A DNA stretch of 64,000 bases, taken from Pseudomonadales bacterium (GTDB lineage Bacteria > Pseudomonadota > Gammaproteobacteria > Pseudomonadales > Azotimanducaceae). Each line of letters starts with the position of its first letter. The first letter of the stretch is position 1. The notes under the pieces are model-generated. The model worked only from the letters and a program-made list of their open reading frames with translations. It was not told where the DNA came from and searched no databases. The DNA lies in the NCBI GenBank assembly GCA_022825925.1, contig JAJDVW010000019.1:30282-94281 (forward strand), in the 5' to 3' direction. Below are positions 8,029-18,789 of the stretch, piece after piece. Made by a program: the position numbers and the translations under genes.

Positions 8029-8995
8029 CGTTCTGCCCGAGCGGGAGTTCCGCTTCCACGACCGGCGGCCGGACCTGCCGGACGCGATGGCGGAAGTGGT
8101 CACGGGCCTGTCCCGGGCCGCCAAGACCGTTCCGCCCAAGTACTTCTACGACGAGACCGGTTCGCGACTGTTCGACGACATCACGCGTCTGCCCGAGTAC
8201 TACCTGACGCGGACCGAGGTCGGCATCCTGCGCGAGAACCGGGAGGACATGGCGCGCGCGGTGGGCGACCGGGCGTGCCTGGTCGAGTACGGCAGCGGCT
8301 CGAGCGAGAAGATCCGCATCCTGCTCGAGGCGTGCCGGCCGGCCGCCTATGTCCCCGTGGACATCTCGCGGGCGCACCTCCTCCAGTCCGCGCGCGCGAT
8401 CTACGAGGACTACGACTGGCTGGCCGTCCACCCGACCTGCGCGGACTACAGCCGCCCCTTCGCCCTCCCGGACGTCGCCTCGGCGCTGCCCTGCGTGGCC
8501 TTCTTCCCGGGGTCGAGCATCGGCAACTTCGACCCCGCGGACGTGCCGGACTTCCTGGCCGCCGTGGGCGCGGTGGTCGGCCGCGGCGGCCGCCTCATCG
8601 TGGGCGTGGACGCGAAGAAGGACGCGGACGTGCTCCACGCGGCGTACAACGACGGCGCGGGCGTGACGGAGGCCTTCAATCTCAATCTCCTCAAGCACCT
8701 GAACGACCTGCTCGACGCGGACTTCGATCCCGCCCGCTTCGAGCACCAGGCGGAGTACAACCGCGCCCGGGGACGCATCGAGATGTACCTCGCGAGCACG
8801 GCGTCCCAAAGCGTGCGGCTGAACGGCGCGGAGATCGCGTTCGACGCCGGCGAACGCATCCACACGGAGAGCTCCTACAAGTACGACCCGGACGAATTCC
8901 TCGAACTCGCGGGGGCAGCGGGGTTCGTGCAACAACGGATGTGGACGGACGACCGCGGGTACTTCATGGTGCTGCTGCTCGAGTACGCGGGGTAA
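8018..8995 (+). CDS. egtD: L-histidine N-alpha-methyltransferase EgtD
   Basis: A 325-residue SAM-dependent methyltransferase that trimethylates histidine to hercynine, the first ergothioneine step. Family hallmarks are KYFYDETGSRLFDDITRLPEYYLTRTE, the SAM loop LVEYGSGSSEKI, PVDIS, and the FFPGSSIGNFDP motif. Start at ATG 8018 gives an 11-base overlap with egtB and the expected N-terminus. Together egtB-egtD form a minimal two-gene ergothioneine operon. Confidence 0.95.
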   Translation: MPGSVLPEREFRFHDRRPDLPDAMAEVVTGLSRAAKTVPPKYFYDETGSRLFDDITRLPEYYLTRTEVGILRENREDMARAVGDRACLVEYGSGSSEKIRILLEACRPAAYVPVDISRAHLLQSARAIYEDYDWLAVHPTCADYSRPFALPDVASALPCVAFFPGSSIGNFDPADVPDFLAAVGAVVGRGGRLIVGVDAKKDADVLHAAYNDGAGVTEAFNLNLLKHLNDLLDADFDPARFEHQAEYNRARGRIEMYLASTASQSVRLNGAEIAFDAGERIHTESSYKYDPDEFLELAGAAGFVQQRMWTDDRGYFMVLLLEYAG

Positions 8996-9001
8996 CCAGA
9001 G

Positions 9002-9030
9002 ACGGGGCGGGACACGCCCGTCCCCCGCGG
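9002..9030. repeat. partial copy of dispersed hairpin repeat
   Basis: The stretch cggggcgggacacgcccgtc is the reverse complement, with small changes, of the first hairpin of the MITE-like elements at 12950-13040 and 37572-37660. It lies just after the egtD stop, so it may act as a terminator. The second hairpin and the GTAGGGG ends are not recognisable here. Confidence 0.45.
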
Positions 9031-9054
9031 CTCACACCCTGATAACCTGTCCGC

Positions 9055-9882
9055 ATGGACGAGATCAGCGAACTGCAGACCTATCTCTACGACCTCAAGG
9101 GCTACCTGGTGGTCGAGGATGTCCTGACCCCGGAGGAGGTGGCGCGGCTGAAGGAAGCCGTCGACGGCACGGACCTGACGAACCTGCCGCCGAGTCACCG
9201 CTTCGGGAGCGCGGGCGGTTCGGCGCCGACGGGGCCCGGCTTCCTCGCCTGGGGCGAGCCGTTCGTGGCGCTGATGGACCACCCGCTCGTGATGAGCGTC
9301 ATGCGCGCGCAGCTCGGCGACTGCTTCCGCCTCGACCGGATCTTCGGGATGCACATGCGCAAGGGACTGCCGAACGGCCGGCTCCACTCGGACTACGGCG
9401 CGTCGCAACCCTTCTCGCGGGCGGAACGCGGGCGCTACTTCCTGCCGCCCGGTCACGAGGCGCTGCACGGCTTCGGCGTGGCGGCCTGGAACCTGACGGA
9501 CACGGGCCCCGAGCACGGCGGCCTGCGCGTGATCCCGGGCAGCCACAACAGCCACTACAAGCTGCCGAAAGCCATCCGCCAGGACGAATACGACGATGTC
9601 GTCGCGATCCCCGAAGCCCCGGCCGGCAGCGTCACCTTCTTCTCCGAGGCGCTCACCCACGGCACCGCCGCTTGGCATGCGGACCATCACCGCTACACGC
9701 TGCTCTACAAGTACTGCGCCTCGCAGCTCTCCTGGTCGCGCACCCGGGTGACGGCGCCGGAGAACGCGGCGCTGACGGAGCGGCAGCGGTTGCTGCTCGA
9801 GGAGCCGGCGGGCGCGAAGTGGTTCTTCCCGTCGCTCTTTCCCGAGGAGGAGGCGGAGGACGCGCGGGCCGCGTCGAGCTGA
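9055..9882 (+). CDS. phytanoyl-CoA dioxygenase (PhyH) family protein
   Basis: A 275-residue Fe(II)/2-oxoglutarate oxygenase of the PhyH family. The iron His-x-Asp is in RLHSDYG, and the distal His is probably in EALTHGTAAW, followed by RYTLLYKY, whose Arg would bind 2-oxoglutarate. GGLRVIPGSHNSHY is characteristic. No substrate can be assigned. It sits downstream of egtD on the same strand, 59 bases away and separated by a hairpin, so a link to ergothioneine is possible but unproven. No clear ribosome site precedes the ATG. Confidence 0.8.
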   Translation: MDEISELQTYLYDLKGYLVVEDVLTPEEVARLKEAVDGTDLTNLPPSHRFGSAGGSAPTGPGFLAWGEPFVALMDHPLVMSVMRAQLGDCFRLDRIFGMHMRKGLPNGRLHSDYGASQPFSRAERGRYFLPPGHEALHGFGVAAWNLTDTGPEHGGLRVIPGSHNSHYKLPKAIRQDEYDDVVAIPEAPAGSVTFFSEALTHGTAAWHADHHRYTLLYKYCASQLSWSRTRVTAPENAALTERQRLLLEEPAGAKWFFPSLFPEEEAEDARAASS

Positions 9883-9898
9883 AGCCGGGCGGCCGCGC

Positions 9899-10228
9899 TC
9901 AGAATTCCACGATCCGCCACTGCGGCACGAGCAGTTCCGCCTGGTCGATGTCGCCGAAGCCCTCGCTCGGGTTGACGGGGACGAGGTAGTACGTCGGACC
10001 GAACTCGGGGACGATCTTGACCATGCGCAGGTGGCCGTTCTGGCGGTACTCGTAAACCGTCCGGTCCTCGCCCTCGATGAGCGTGACGTCGGGTCCGCGC
10101 TGGGCGGTTTCCTGGGCCGTGACGGGTGCGGCGTACAGCGCCAGCGACAGGACGGCCGCGGTGAGGACGACGCTGCGCAGGGTATGGCCTCGTGTGATAG
10201 CGTGACCGGGCGGGAGGCAATGTAGCAT
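9899..10228 (-). CDS. DUF2782 family exported protein
   Basis: A small protein of about 109 residues with a signal-peptide-like N-terminus (TLRSVVLTAAVLSLALYAAP then TAQ) and a mature part, EGEDRTVYEYRQNGHLRMV...FGPTYYLVP, matching the DUF2782 family, whose function is unknown. These genes are typically next to polA in gammaproteobacteria, as here. The only ATG start, at 10228, overlaps the polA ATG on the opposite strand (shared gcatgc). A non-ATG start further in, around 10190, is possible because most of the first 15 residues are not needed for the signal. Confidence 0.7.
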   Translation of the reverse strand: MLHCLPPGHAITRGHTLRSVVLTAAVLSLALYAAPVTAQETAQRGPDVTLIEGEDRTVYEYRQNGHLRMVKIVPEFGPTYYLVPVNPSEGFGDIDQAELLVPQWRIVEF

Positions 10229-12914
10229 GCAAGAGGACACTCCGTTACTGCTCGTCGACGGTTCGTCGTACCTGTTCCGCGCCTTCCACGCCCTGCCCGA
10301 TCTCTCCACCGCCGACGGCTTCCCGACGGGCGCGCTGTTCGGCGTGATCAACATGCTGCGCAAGCTCGGCAAGGACTTCGAGGGCAGCCCGGTGGCGGTC
10401 GTGTTCGACGCGTCGGGCAAGTCCTTCCGGAACGACATCTACCCCGAGTACAAGGCCAACCGCCCGCCTATGCCGGACGACCTCCGGCGGCAGATCGAGC
10501 CGATCCACCAGGTCATCAAGGCGATGGGCATGCCGCTCCTGATCGTGCCGGACGTGGAGGCGGACGACGTGATCGGCACGCTCGCCGCCCAGGCCACGGC
10601 GAGCCGCCGGCACACCGTCGTCTCGACCTCGGACAAGGACATGGCGCAGCTCGTCAGCGACTACGTGACGCTGGTCAACACGATGAGCGAGACGACTCTG
10701 GACCGGGACGGCGTCGCGGCGAAGTACGGCGTCCCCCCGGAGCGCATCGTCGACTATCTCGCGCTCATGGGCGACAGCGTCGACAACATCCCGGGTGTGC
10801 CGAAGGTCGGCCCGAAGACGGCCGCGAAGTGGATCAACCGGTTCGGCAGCCTCGACGGCGTCATGGAGGGCGCCGACGACGTGAAGGGGAAGGTGGGCGA
10901 GAACCTGCGCGCGACCCTGGACCAACTGCCGCTCTCCCGGGAACTCGCGACGATCCGGTGCGACGTCGACCTGCCCGTGGCCCTGGAGGACCTGGTCCCC
11001 AGGGCGCCGGACGAGGACACCCTCGCCGAACTCTTCACGCGCTTCGAGTTCCGGTCCTGGCTCGCGGAACTCGGGATCGAAGTCGAAGAGGCTCCGCCCC
11101 CCGCCAGGGATTACGTGCGTGTCGGCGACGCGGCGGAGCTCGAGGCCTGGACCGGCCGCCTCCGGACAGCGGGGCGCTTCGCGCTCGCCGTGCACACGGA
11201 CCGGGGTCACTACATGGATGCCCGGATCGCCGGCTTCTCCCTCGCGGCGGAGCCCGGTGTCGCGGCCTACGTGCCCGTCGGGCACGACCTGGCGGGGGCG
11301 GACCAGTTGTCGCTGGCGGCCGTCCTGCAGGCGTTGGGACCGTTGCTGGAAGACCCGGCGTTCCAAAAGATCGGGCACAACCTGAAGCAGGCCCGCAACG
11401 TGCTCGCCCTGCACGGCGTGCGTCTCGAGGGGATCGCGAGCGACACGATGCTCGAGTCCTACGTCCTCGACAGCGTCGGCACCCGCCGGCACAGCCTGGA
11501 CGCGCTGGCGACGAAGCACCTCAAGTTCGAGACGACGCGCTATGAGGACATCGCCGGCAAGGGCGCCAAGCAGCTCGACTTCCCGGCGCTGGCGCTCGAG
11601 GCAGCGACGGACTATGCGGCGGAAGAGGCGGACGTCGCCCTGCGGCTCCACGAGGCGCTGTGGCCGCGGCTCGAAGCGACGGGGCGGCTGCAGGCCGTTT
11701 ACGAAGACATGGAACTGCCACTCCTGGCCGTGCTGTCGAGGGTGGAACAGGCGGGGGCGCTGGTCGATGCAAGCCTGCTCGCGGAACAGGGGCGCGAGCT
11801 GGGGGCACAGGTCGAGGAACTCGCGGAGGCGGCGTTCGCGGAGGCGGGCCATCCCTTCAATCTCGGTTCGCCGAAGCAGCTCCAGGAAGTGCTGTACGAC
11901 GAGATGCACCTGAAGCCGCTCAGGAAGACGCAGACAGGGCAGCGCTCGACGGCGGAAGCGGTGCTGCAGGAGTACTCGGACGACGGTCACGAACTGTCGC
12001 GGATCATCCTGGACCACCGGCGGGTCTCCAAGCTGAAGTCGACCTACACGGACACGCTGCCCAAGCAGATCAACCAGCGCACCGGCCGCATCCACACCAC
12101 CTACGGCCAGGCCGTGGCCGCCACCGGGCGGCTCGCCTCGCAGGACCCCAACCTGCAGAACATCCCCATCCGCACCGACGAGGGCCGGCGCATCCGGCAA
12201 GCGTTCGTCGCCCCGCCCGGCCGCAAGCTCGTCGCGGCGGACTACTCCCAGATCGAGTTGCGCATCATGGCGCACCTGTCGCGGGACGACGGGCTCGTCA
12301 ACGCGTTCGAGAGCGGGCTGGACGTGCACCGCGCGACGGCGGGGGAGGTGTTCGGCGTCGGCGTGGACGAGGTCAGCGGCGACCAGCGCCGCAGCGCCAA
12401 GGCGATCAACTTCGGGCTCATCTACGGCATGTCCGCCTTCGGCCTCGGACGCCAGCTGCGCGTCCCGCGCAACGTGGCGCAGGGGTACATCGACCGCTAC
12501 TTCGCGCGCTACCCGGGCGTTCGCGAGTACATGGAGAACACGCGGGCGCAGGCGCGCGAGGCGGGCTTCGTCGAGACGGTGTACGGCCGCCGCCTCTACC
12601 TGCCGGAGATCAACGCCCGCCAGCCGGCGCGCCGCCAGGCGGCGGAGCGCACGGCGATCAACGCGCCGATGCAGGGCACCGCCGCCGACATCATCAAGCG
12701 CGCGATGATCGACGTCGACGGCTGGCTCGCCGGCGCCGGCCTCGACGCGGCGATGATCATGCAGGTTCACGACGAACTGGTCTTCGAGGTGGCGGACGAC
12801 GATGTCGCGGCGCTCGTGGAGGGGGTGACGGAGTGCATGACGCGCGCCACGGACCTGTCCGTCGGCATGGTCGTGGACGTGGGCGTCGGCGACAACTGGG
12901 ACGAGGCGCACTGA
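10227..12914 (+). CDS. polA: DNA polymerase I, with replaced proofreading residues
   Basis: A full-length 895-residue Pol I. Residues 1-290 are the 5'-3' nuclease (LLLVDGSSYLFRAFHALP, STSDKDMAQL, LMGDSVDNIPGVPKVGPKTA). Residues 500-895 are the polymerase (ADYSQIELRIMAHLSRD, RRSAKAINFGLIYGMSAFGL, MIMQVHDELVFEV). The middle 3'-5' exonuclease domain aligns closely with the E. coli protein, but every catalytic acid is changed: D355 and E357 correspond to Ala321 and His323, D424 to Ala389, and D501 to Glu467, while the Tyr (Tyr463) remains. So repair and Okazaki-fragment functions should persist without proofreading. A ribosome site gggagg precedes the ATG. Confidence 0.97.
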   Translation: MQEDTPLLLVDGSSYLFRAFHALPDLSTADGFPTGALFGVINMLRKLGKDFEGSPVAVVFDASGKSFRNDIYPEYKANRPPMPDDLRRQIEPIHQVIKAMGMPLLIVPDVEADDVIGTLAAQATASRRHTVVSTSDKDMAQLVSDYVTLVNTMSETTLDRDGVAAKYGVPPERIVDYLALMGDSVDNIPGVPKVGPKTAAKWINRFGSLDGVMEGADDVKGKVGENLRATLDQLPLSRELATIRCDVDLPVALEDLVPRAPDEDTLAELFTRFEFRSWLAELGIEVEEAPPPARDYVRVGDAAELEAWTGRLRTAGRFALAVHTDRGHYMDARIAGFSLAAEPGVAAYVPVGHDLAGADQLSLAAVLQALGPLLEDPAFQKIGHNLKQARNVLALHGVRLEGIASDTMLESYVLDSVGTRRHSLDALATKHLKFETTRYEDIAGKGAKQLDFPALALEAATDYAAEEADVALRLHEALWPRLEATGRLQAVYEDMELPLLAVLSRVEQAGALVDASLLAEQGRELGAQVEELAEAAFAEAGHPFNLGSPKQLQEVLYDEMHLKPLRKTQTGQRSTAEAVLQEYSDDGHELSRIILDHRRVSKLKSTYTDTLPKQINQRTGRIHTTYGQAVAATGRLASQDPNLQNIPIRTDEGRRIRQAFVAPPGRKLVAADYSQIELRIMAHLSRDDGLVNAFESGLDVHRATAGEVFGVGVDEVSGDQRRSAKAINFGLIYGMSAFGLGRQLRVPRNVAQGYIDRYFARYPGVREYMENTRAQAREAGFVETVYGRRLYLPEINARQPARRQAAERTAINAPMQGTAADIIKRAMIDVDGWLAGAGLDAAMIMQVHDELVFEVADDDVAALVEGVTECMTRATDLSVGMVVDVGVGDNWDEAH

Positions 12915-12949
12915 TGGGGACACTCCCTCCCCACCGGGCAAGGGCAACG

Positions 12950-13040
12950 GTAGGGGACGGGCTTGTCCCGTCCCGATTCGAATTCATGCAGGAACCTGCC
13001 CCGGGCGACCACGAGGGTCGCCCCTTAGGGTCGCCCCTAC
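12950..13040 (+). repeat. MITE-like element, copy 1 (91 bp, two hairpins, TIRs)
   Basis: Bounded by gtagggg (12950-12956) and cccctac (13034-13040), a 7-base terminal inverted repeat. Inside are two hairpins, each with an 8-base stem and 5-base loop: gggacggg-cttgt-cccgtccc near 12954-12974 and gggcgacc-acgag-ggtcgccc near 13003-13025. A nearly identical element lies in inverted orientation at 37572-37660. Here it occupies the gap between convergent polA and engB, where it could serve as a bidirectional terminator. No transposase is present, so mobility is inferred from structure. Confidence 0.75.
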
Positions 13041-13057
13041 CGACCCGATCCTGCCGG

Positions 13058-13648
13058 TCAGTCCGCGCCGACGAGGAACGCCGCCACCCGCGCTTCTGCC
13101 TCCTCCGCCCCGAGCCCGGACGCGGCGGAGAACGGGATGGCCTCGCCGATCCCGGTGTCGGCGAGCTGGCGCGCCACCGCGCGGTGTACGGCGATGCGGG
13201 CGCCCTGCTTCAGCTTGTCGGACTTGTTGAGGAGCGCGAGGAGGGGCGTCCCGGTCTGCGCGGCCCAGTCGAGCATCTGGACGTCGAACGACTGCAGCGG
13301 GTGGCGGGCGTCCATGATGAGCACGACGGCGGCCAGCATCTCGCGGCGGGTGAGGTAGTCGTCGATGGCCTGGCTCCAGCGCGCGCGCTCCGCCTTGCCG
13401 GCCTCGGCGTAGCCGTAGCCGGGAAGGTCGACCAGGCGCCCGCCGCCCTCGACGGCGAAGAAGTTGATGAGCCGCGTGCGGCCGGGCGTCTTGCTGACGC
13501 GCGCGAGCCGGCGCGAGCCCGTAAGGCGGTTGAGCGTGCTCGACTTGCCCGCGTTGGAGCGGCCGGCGAAGGCGACCTCGGGCGCGTCGTCCGGCGGGCA
13601 CTCGGCCAGGGTGGAGGCGCTCGTCAGGAAGCGTGCGGAAAGGGGCAT
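13058..13648 (-). CDS. engB: ribosome biogenesis GTPase EngB (YsxC/YihA)
   Basis: A 196-residue small GTPase needed for large ribosomal subunit assembly. G1 is GRSNAGKSS, followed by the G2 region TPGRTRLINFF, G3 DLPGYGYAEAG, G4 NKSDKLKQG and G5 SAASG. Its place between polA and a cytochrome c4-dsbA pair repeats the common gammaproteobacterial order. The gene converges on polA with the MITE-like element between them. Confidence 0.95.
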   Translation of the reverse strand: MPLSARFLTSASTLAECPPDDAPEVAFAGRSNAGKSSTLNRLTGSRRLARVSKTPGRTRLINFFAVEGGGRLVDLPGYGYAEAGKAERARWSQAIDDYLTRREMLAAVVLIMDARHPLQSFDVQMLDWAAQTGTPLLALLNKSDKLKQGARIAVHRAVARQLADTGIGEAIPFSAASGLGAEEAEARVAAFLVGAD

Positions 13649-13725
13649 GGCGGGTATAATCCGCTCGCCGCGTCGACCGTAGTGTAACCGTTGACACCGT
13701 CTCCCCGCGGCTTGCCGAGGGGTGA

Positions 13726-13746
13726 CGCGCGGCGTAAAGCCGCGCG
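13726..13746 (+). repeat. hairpin upstream of cytochrome c4 gene
   Basis: A perfect 8-base stem, cgcgcggc (13726-13733) and gccgcgcg (13739-13746), with loop gtaaa, in the 150-base gap between the divergent engB and cytochrome c4 genes. There is no T-run, so it is not an obvious terminator; it could be an mRNA leader structure or a regulator site. A TTGACA lies at 13691-13696 without a convincing -10 partner. Confidence 0.4.
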
Positions 13747-13799
13747 AAATAGCGGCGCGAAGAGCGGCGTCTGGCGGCGCCTAGTTGAAAGGCTTCGAA

Positions 13800-14393
13800 A
13801 TGCGATATCTCCGGTGGGCGACCGCGGTCGTCCTGGCGGGCTCCGTTGCGGCCGCCGAGATCGAGACCATGGTGATCGCCTGCGCGGCGTGCCACGGCCA
13901 GGACGGCGTCTCCGGCATCGCGCCGGACTACCCGAGCATCGCCGGGCAGAACGAGCGCTATACGCTCACGCAGCTCCGGCTGCTGAAGTCCGGCGAACGG
14001 CCGGCGCCGCTCATGGCGGGCCAGCTCGACATGCTCTCCGACGACGATCTCGCGAAGCTCGCGGCCTACTACGCGGCGATGCCTGGAAAGGTCGGCCGTT
14101 CGTCGCCGGACAACCTCGAGACCGGCGAGCAGATCTACCGCGGCGGGATCATGGACAAGGGCGTGGCGGCGTGCACCGCGTGCCATTCCCCCACCGGCGG
14201 CGGCAACGGGCCGGCCGGCTTCCCGAGCCTCTCCGGACAGCGTTACGACTACGTCGTCGCGCAGCTAGTGGCGTACCGCGAAGGACACCGCACCACGGAC
14301 GAGGAGTTCGGCGGCATGATGCGGGACGTCGCCGCCCGGCTGACGGACACCGAGATCGCGGCGCTCGCCAACTACGTCCAGGGTCTGTACTGA
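13800..14393 (+). CDS. diheme cytochrome c4-type protein
   Basis: A 197-residue periplasmic diheme cytochrome c. After a signal peptide (YLRWATAVVLAGSVAAAE), two heme-attachment motifs appear, CAACH at about residue 28 and CTACH about 105 residues later. Each half carries a distal Met (PAPLMAGQLDMLSDDD; EEFGGMMRDVAARLTDTE). Cytochrome c4 passes electrons to terminal oxidases. The ATG at 13800 is chosen over an upstream in-frame TTG at 13785 because gaaagg lies at a better spacing. The dsbA gene follows after 20 bases, the usual cc4-dsbA pairing. Confidence 0.85.
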   Translation: MRYLRWATAVVLAGSVAAAEIETMVIACAACHGQDGVSGIAPDYPSIAGQNERYTLTQLRLLKSGERPAPLMAGQLDMLSDDDLAKLAAYYAAMPGKVGRSSPDNLETGEQIYRGGIMDKGVAACTACHSPTGGGNGPAGFPSLSGQRYDYVVAQLVAYREGHRTTDEEFGGMMRDVAARLTDTEIAALANYVQGLY

Positions 14394-14413
14394 TCCGGCG
14401 CCGGCGCGATCCC

Positions 14414-15049
14414 GTGCGACACCTTCTGGCCCTCGCTTGCCTGATCCTCGGGACGGCCGCGCACGCCCAGGCGTTCCAGTCCGGCGTCCACTACACGGAG
14501 TTGCCCATTCCGGTCGAGACCATCGCGCCGGAGGGCGCCGTGGAGGTGGTGGAGGTGTTCTCCTACGCCTGCATCCACTGCTACAACTTCGAGCCGCTCG
14601 TGCGGGCCTGGGAGGAGCGGCAGCCGGAAGACGTCGCGTTCCGGCGTGTCCCGGCGGTCTTCAACCCGGTCTGGGAAATGCTGGGCCAGGCCTACTACAC
14701 GGCCGAGGCGCTCGATGTCCTCGACACCGTGCACATGCCGATCTTCGAGGCCATCCACGTGCACCGCATGGACATTCGAGACGCGGAACTCCTCGCCCGC
14801 ATCTTCCGCCGCTACGCGGACACCCCGGACGAGGAGTTCGAGCGTGTCTTCCGCTCGTTCGGCGTCGTCAGCAGCGCGCGGCAGGCCCGGGCGCAGAGCC
14901 AGGCGTACCGCGTCACCGGCGTTCCGACCCTCGTGGTCGGGGGCAAGTACCGCGTCGAGGTCGACAAGGCGGGGAGCCTGGAACGGATGCTGGAGGTGGT
15001 GGACTTCCTGGTCGGGCAGGAGCGCACGGCCGCCGCCGCAGCCGACTGA
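14414..15049 (+). CDS. dsbA: thiol:disulfide interchange protein DsbA
   Basis: A 211-residue periplasmic oxidase with a thioredoxin fold. The signal peptide is RHLLALACLILGTAAHA. The active site YACIHCYNFEP has Cys53 and Cys56 with Ile-His between them, where DsbA normally has Pro-His; the dipeptide tunes redox potential. The cis-Pro loop is TGVPTLVV. The start is the GTG at 14414 just before the signal; an ATG is not available. It probably forms a unit with the cytochrome c4 gene. Function in disulfide formation is well supported, but the CIHC variant may shift its strength. Confidence 0.87.
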   Translation: MRHLLALACLILGTAAHAQAFQSGVHYTELPIPVETIAPEGAVEVVEVFSYACIHCYNFEPLVRAWEERQPEDVAFRRVPAVFNPVWEMLGQAYYTAEALDVLDTVHMPIFEAIHVHRMDIRDAELLARIFRRYADTPDEEFERVFRSFGVVSSARQARAQSQAYRVTGVPTLVVGGKYRVEVDKAGSLERMLEVVDFLVGQERTAAAAAD

Positions 15050-15092
15050 CGCCCCGGGAAACCGCCCCGCGTTTCGCGCTATTCTCCGGCGC

Positions 15093-17738
<2,646 letters not shown>

Positions 17739-17747
17739 ACCGGCGGG

Positions 17748-18761
17748 TCATGGCGCGGGGGAACACCTGGCCTTGACCCGGGGAACGACCTCCGAGAACA
17801 GCCGCTCCAGGCTGTCCCCCATGCGTTCCGCGCGCAGGCCGGGCGGCACGGCCATCGTCACGATGTCCGTGATGCCGAACTCGTCGATGAAGGCGCCGAG
17901 CTGTTCCACGCAGTCGTCCGCGTTGCCGATCACCCACGTCTGCGGGATCGGCTCGACATCGCCCGGACCGAACCCCTCGCCGCTCTCTTCGAAGAACCGC
18001 CGGTAGAGCTCCATGCGGTAGCGCTCGGCGGCGCGCACCACCGGCCAGTCCGTGTTGCGGTCGTCGGTGACGAGGATGCTGCGGATGATGCCGACCCGGT
18101 GGTCACCCGGCTTGCGGCCGCTCTCCGTCAGCGTCTTGCGCCACCGGTCGAAAGTGGCGCGCGGTCCCTGCGGCAGGAAGTGCGTGCCGTGCCGCGCGGC
18201 GCGCAGCGCGCCCGCTTCGGACATCGCGGCGAGCCAGAGGGGCGGGCCGCCTTCCTGCACGTAACCCGGCGTGATGACCACGTCCTCGAACCGGTAGCGC
18301 TTGCCCCCGTAGCTGAACCGCTCGCCCGCGAAACACCGCTGCAGCACCTCCACGCACTCGTTCGTCAACGAGAGCCGGCGCGAGACGGGGAAGCCGAAGC
18401 CCCGGAACTCGTGCGGCGCGTAGCCCATGCCGAGCCCCACCTCCACGCGCCCGCCGGAGAGGTTGTCCAGGACGGCGAGGTCTTCCGCCAGGCGGATCGG
18501 GTGATTGAAGGGCGCAAGGCAGATGTCCGTGCCGAAACGGACGTGCGTGGTGACCGCGGCCATCGCGCCCGCGACCGGCACCCAGCTCGGCAGGTAGCCG
18601 TCCTGGACGAAGTGGTGTTCGGTGAACCACACGAGGTCCGCGCCCAGCCGGTCGAGCCACTGGACCTGTTCGAGGATCTCGGCGTACAGCATCCGGTCGC
18701 TGACGCCGGAGTCCGGCGGGTTGCGGAAGTCGTAGCAGACGCCGATGCGCAGATCGTGCAT
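17748..18761 (-). CDS. LLM class flavin-dependent oxidoreductase
   Basis: A 337-residue bacterial luciferase-like TIM-barrel protein using reduced F420 or FMN. Family features are LDRLGADLVWFTEHHF, the cis-peptide region around VRFGTDICLAPFNHP, AEDLAVLDNLSGGRVEVGLGMG, and GKRYRFEDVVITPGYVQ, followed by PPLWLAAMS. The substrate cannot be deduced. It lies 28 bases downstream of the SDR gene on the same strand, probably in one transcript, and converges on aceE. Confidence 0.85.
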   Translation of the reverse strand: MHDLRIGVCYDFRNPPDSGVSDRMLYAEILEQVQWLDRLGADLVWFTEHHFVQDGYLPSWVPVAGAMAAVTTHVRFGTDICLAPFNHPIRLAEDLAVLDNLSGGRVEVGLGMGYAPHEFRGFGFPVSRRLSLTNECVEVLQRCFAGERFSYGGKRYRFEDVVITPGYVQEGGPPLWLAAMSEAGALRAARHGTHFLPQGPRATFDRWRKTLTESGRKPGDHRVGIIRSILVTDDRNTDWPVVRAAERYRMELYRRFFEESGEGFGPGDVEPIPQTWVIGNADDCVEQLGAFIDEFGITDIVTMAVPPGLRAERMGDSLERLFSEVVPRVKARCSPAP

Positions 18762-18789
18762 GCGGCGTCCTCCCCTGCGGAGCCTCGGG

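Noticed and set aside
10245..12947. A 900-residue antisense frame covering polA
   Set aside because: It mirrors the polA codons on the other strand and is dominated by Arg, His, Val and Leu without recognisable motifs, whereas polA aligns end to end with known Pol I.
12950..13040. CRISPR repeat or tRNA-like structure
   Set aside because: There is no regular repeat-spacer series and no cloverleaf; the palindromes form two short hairpins within a single 91-bp unit.
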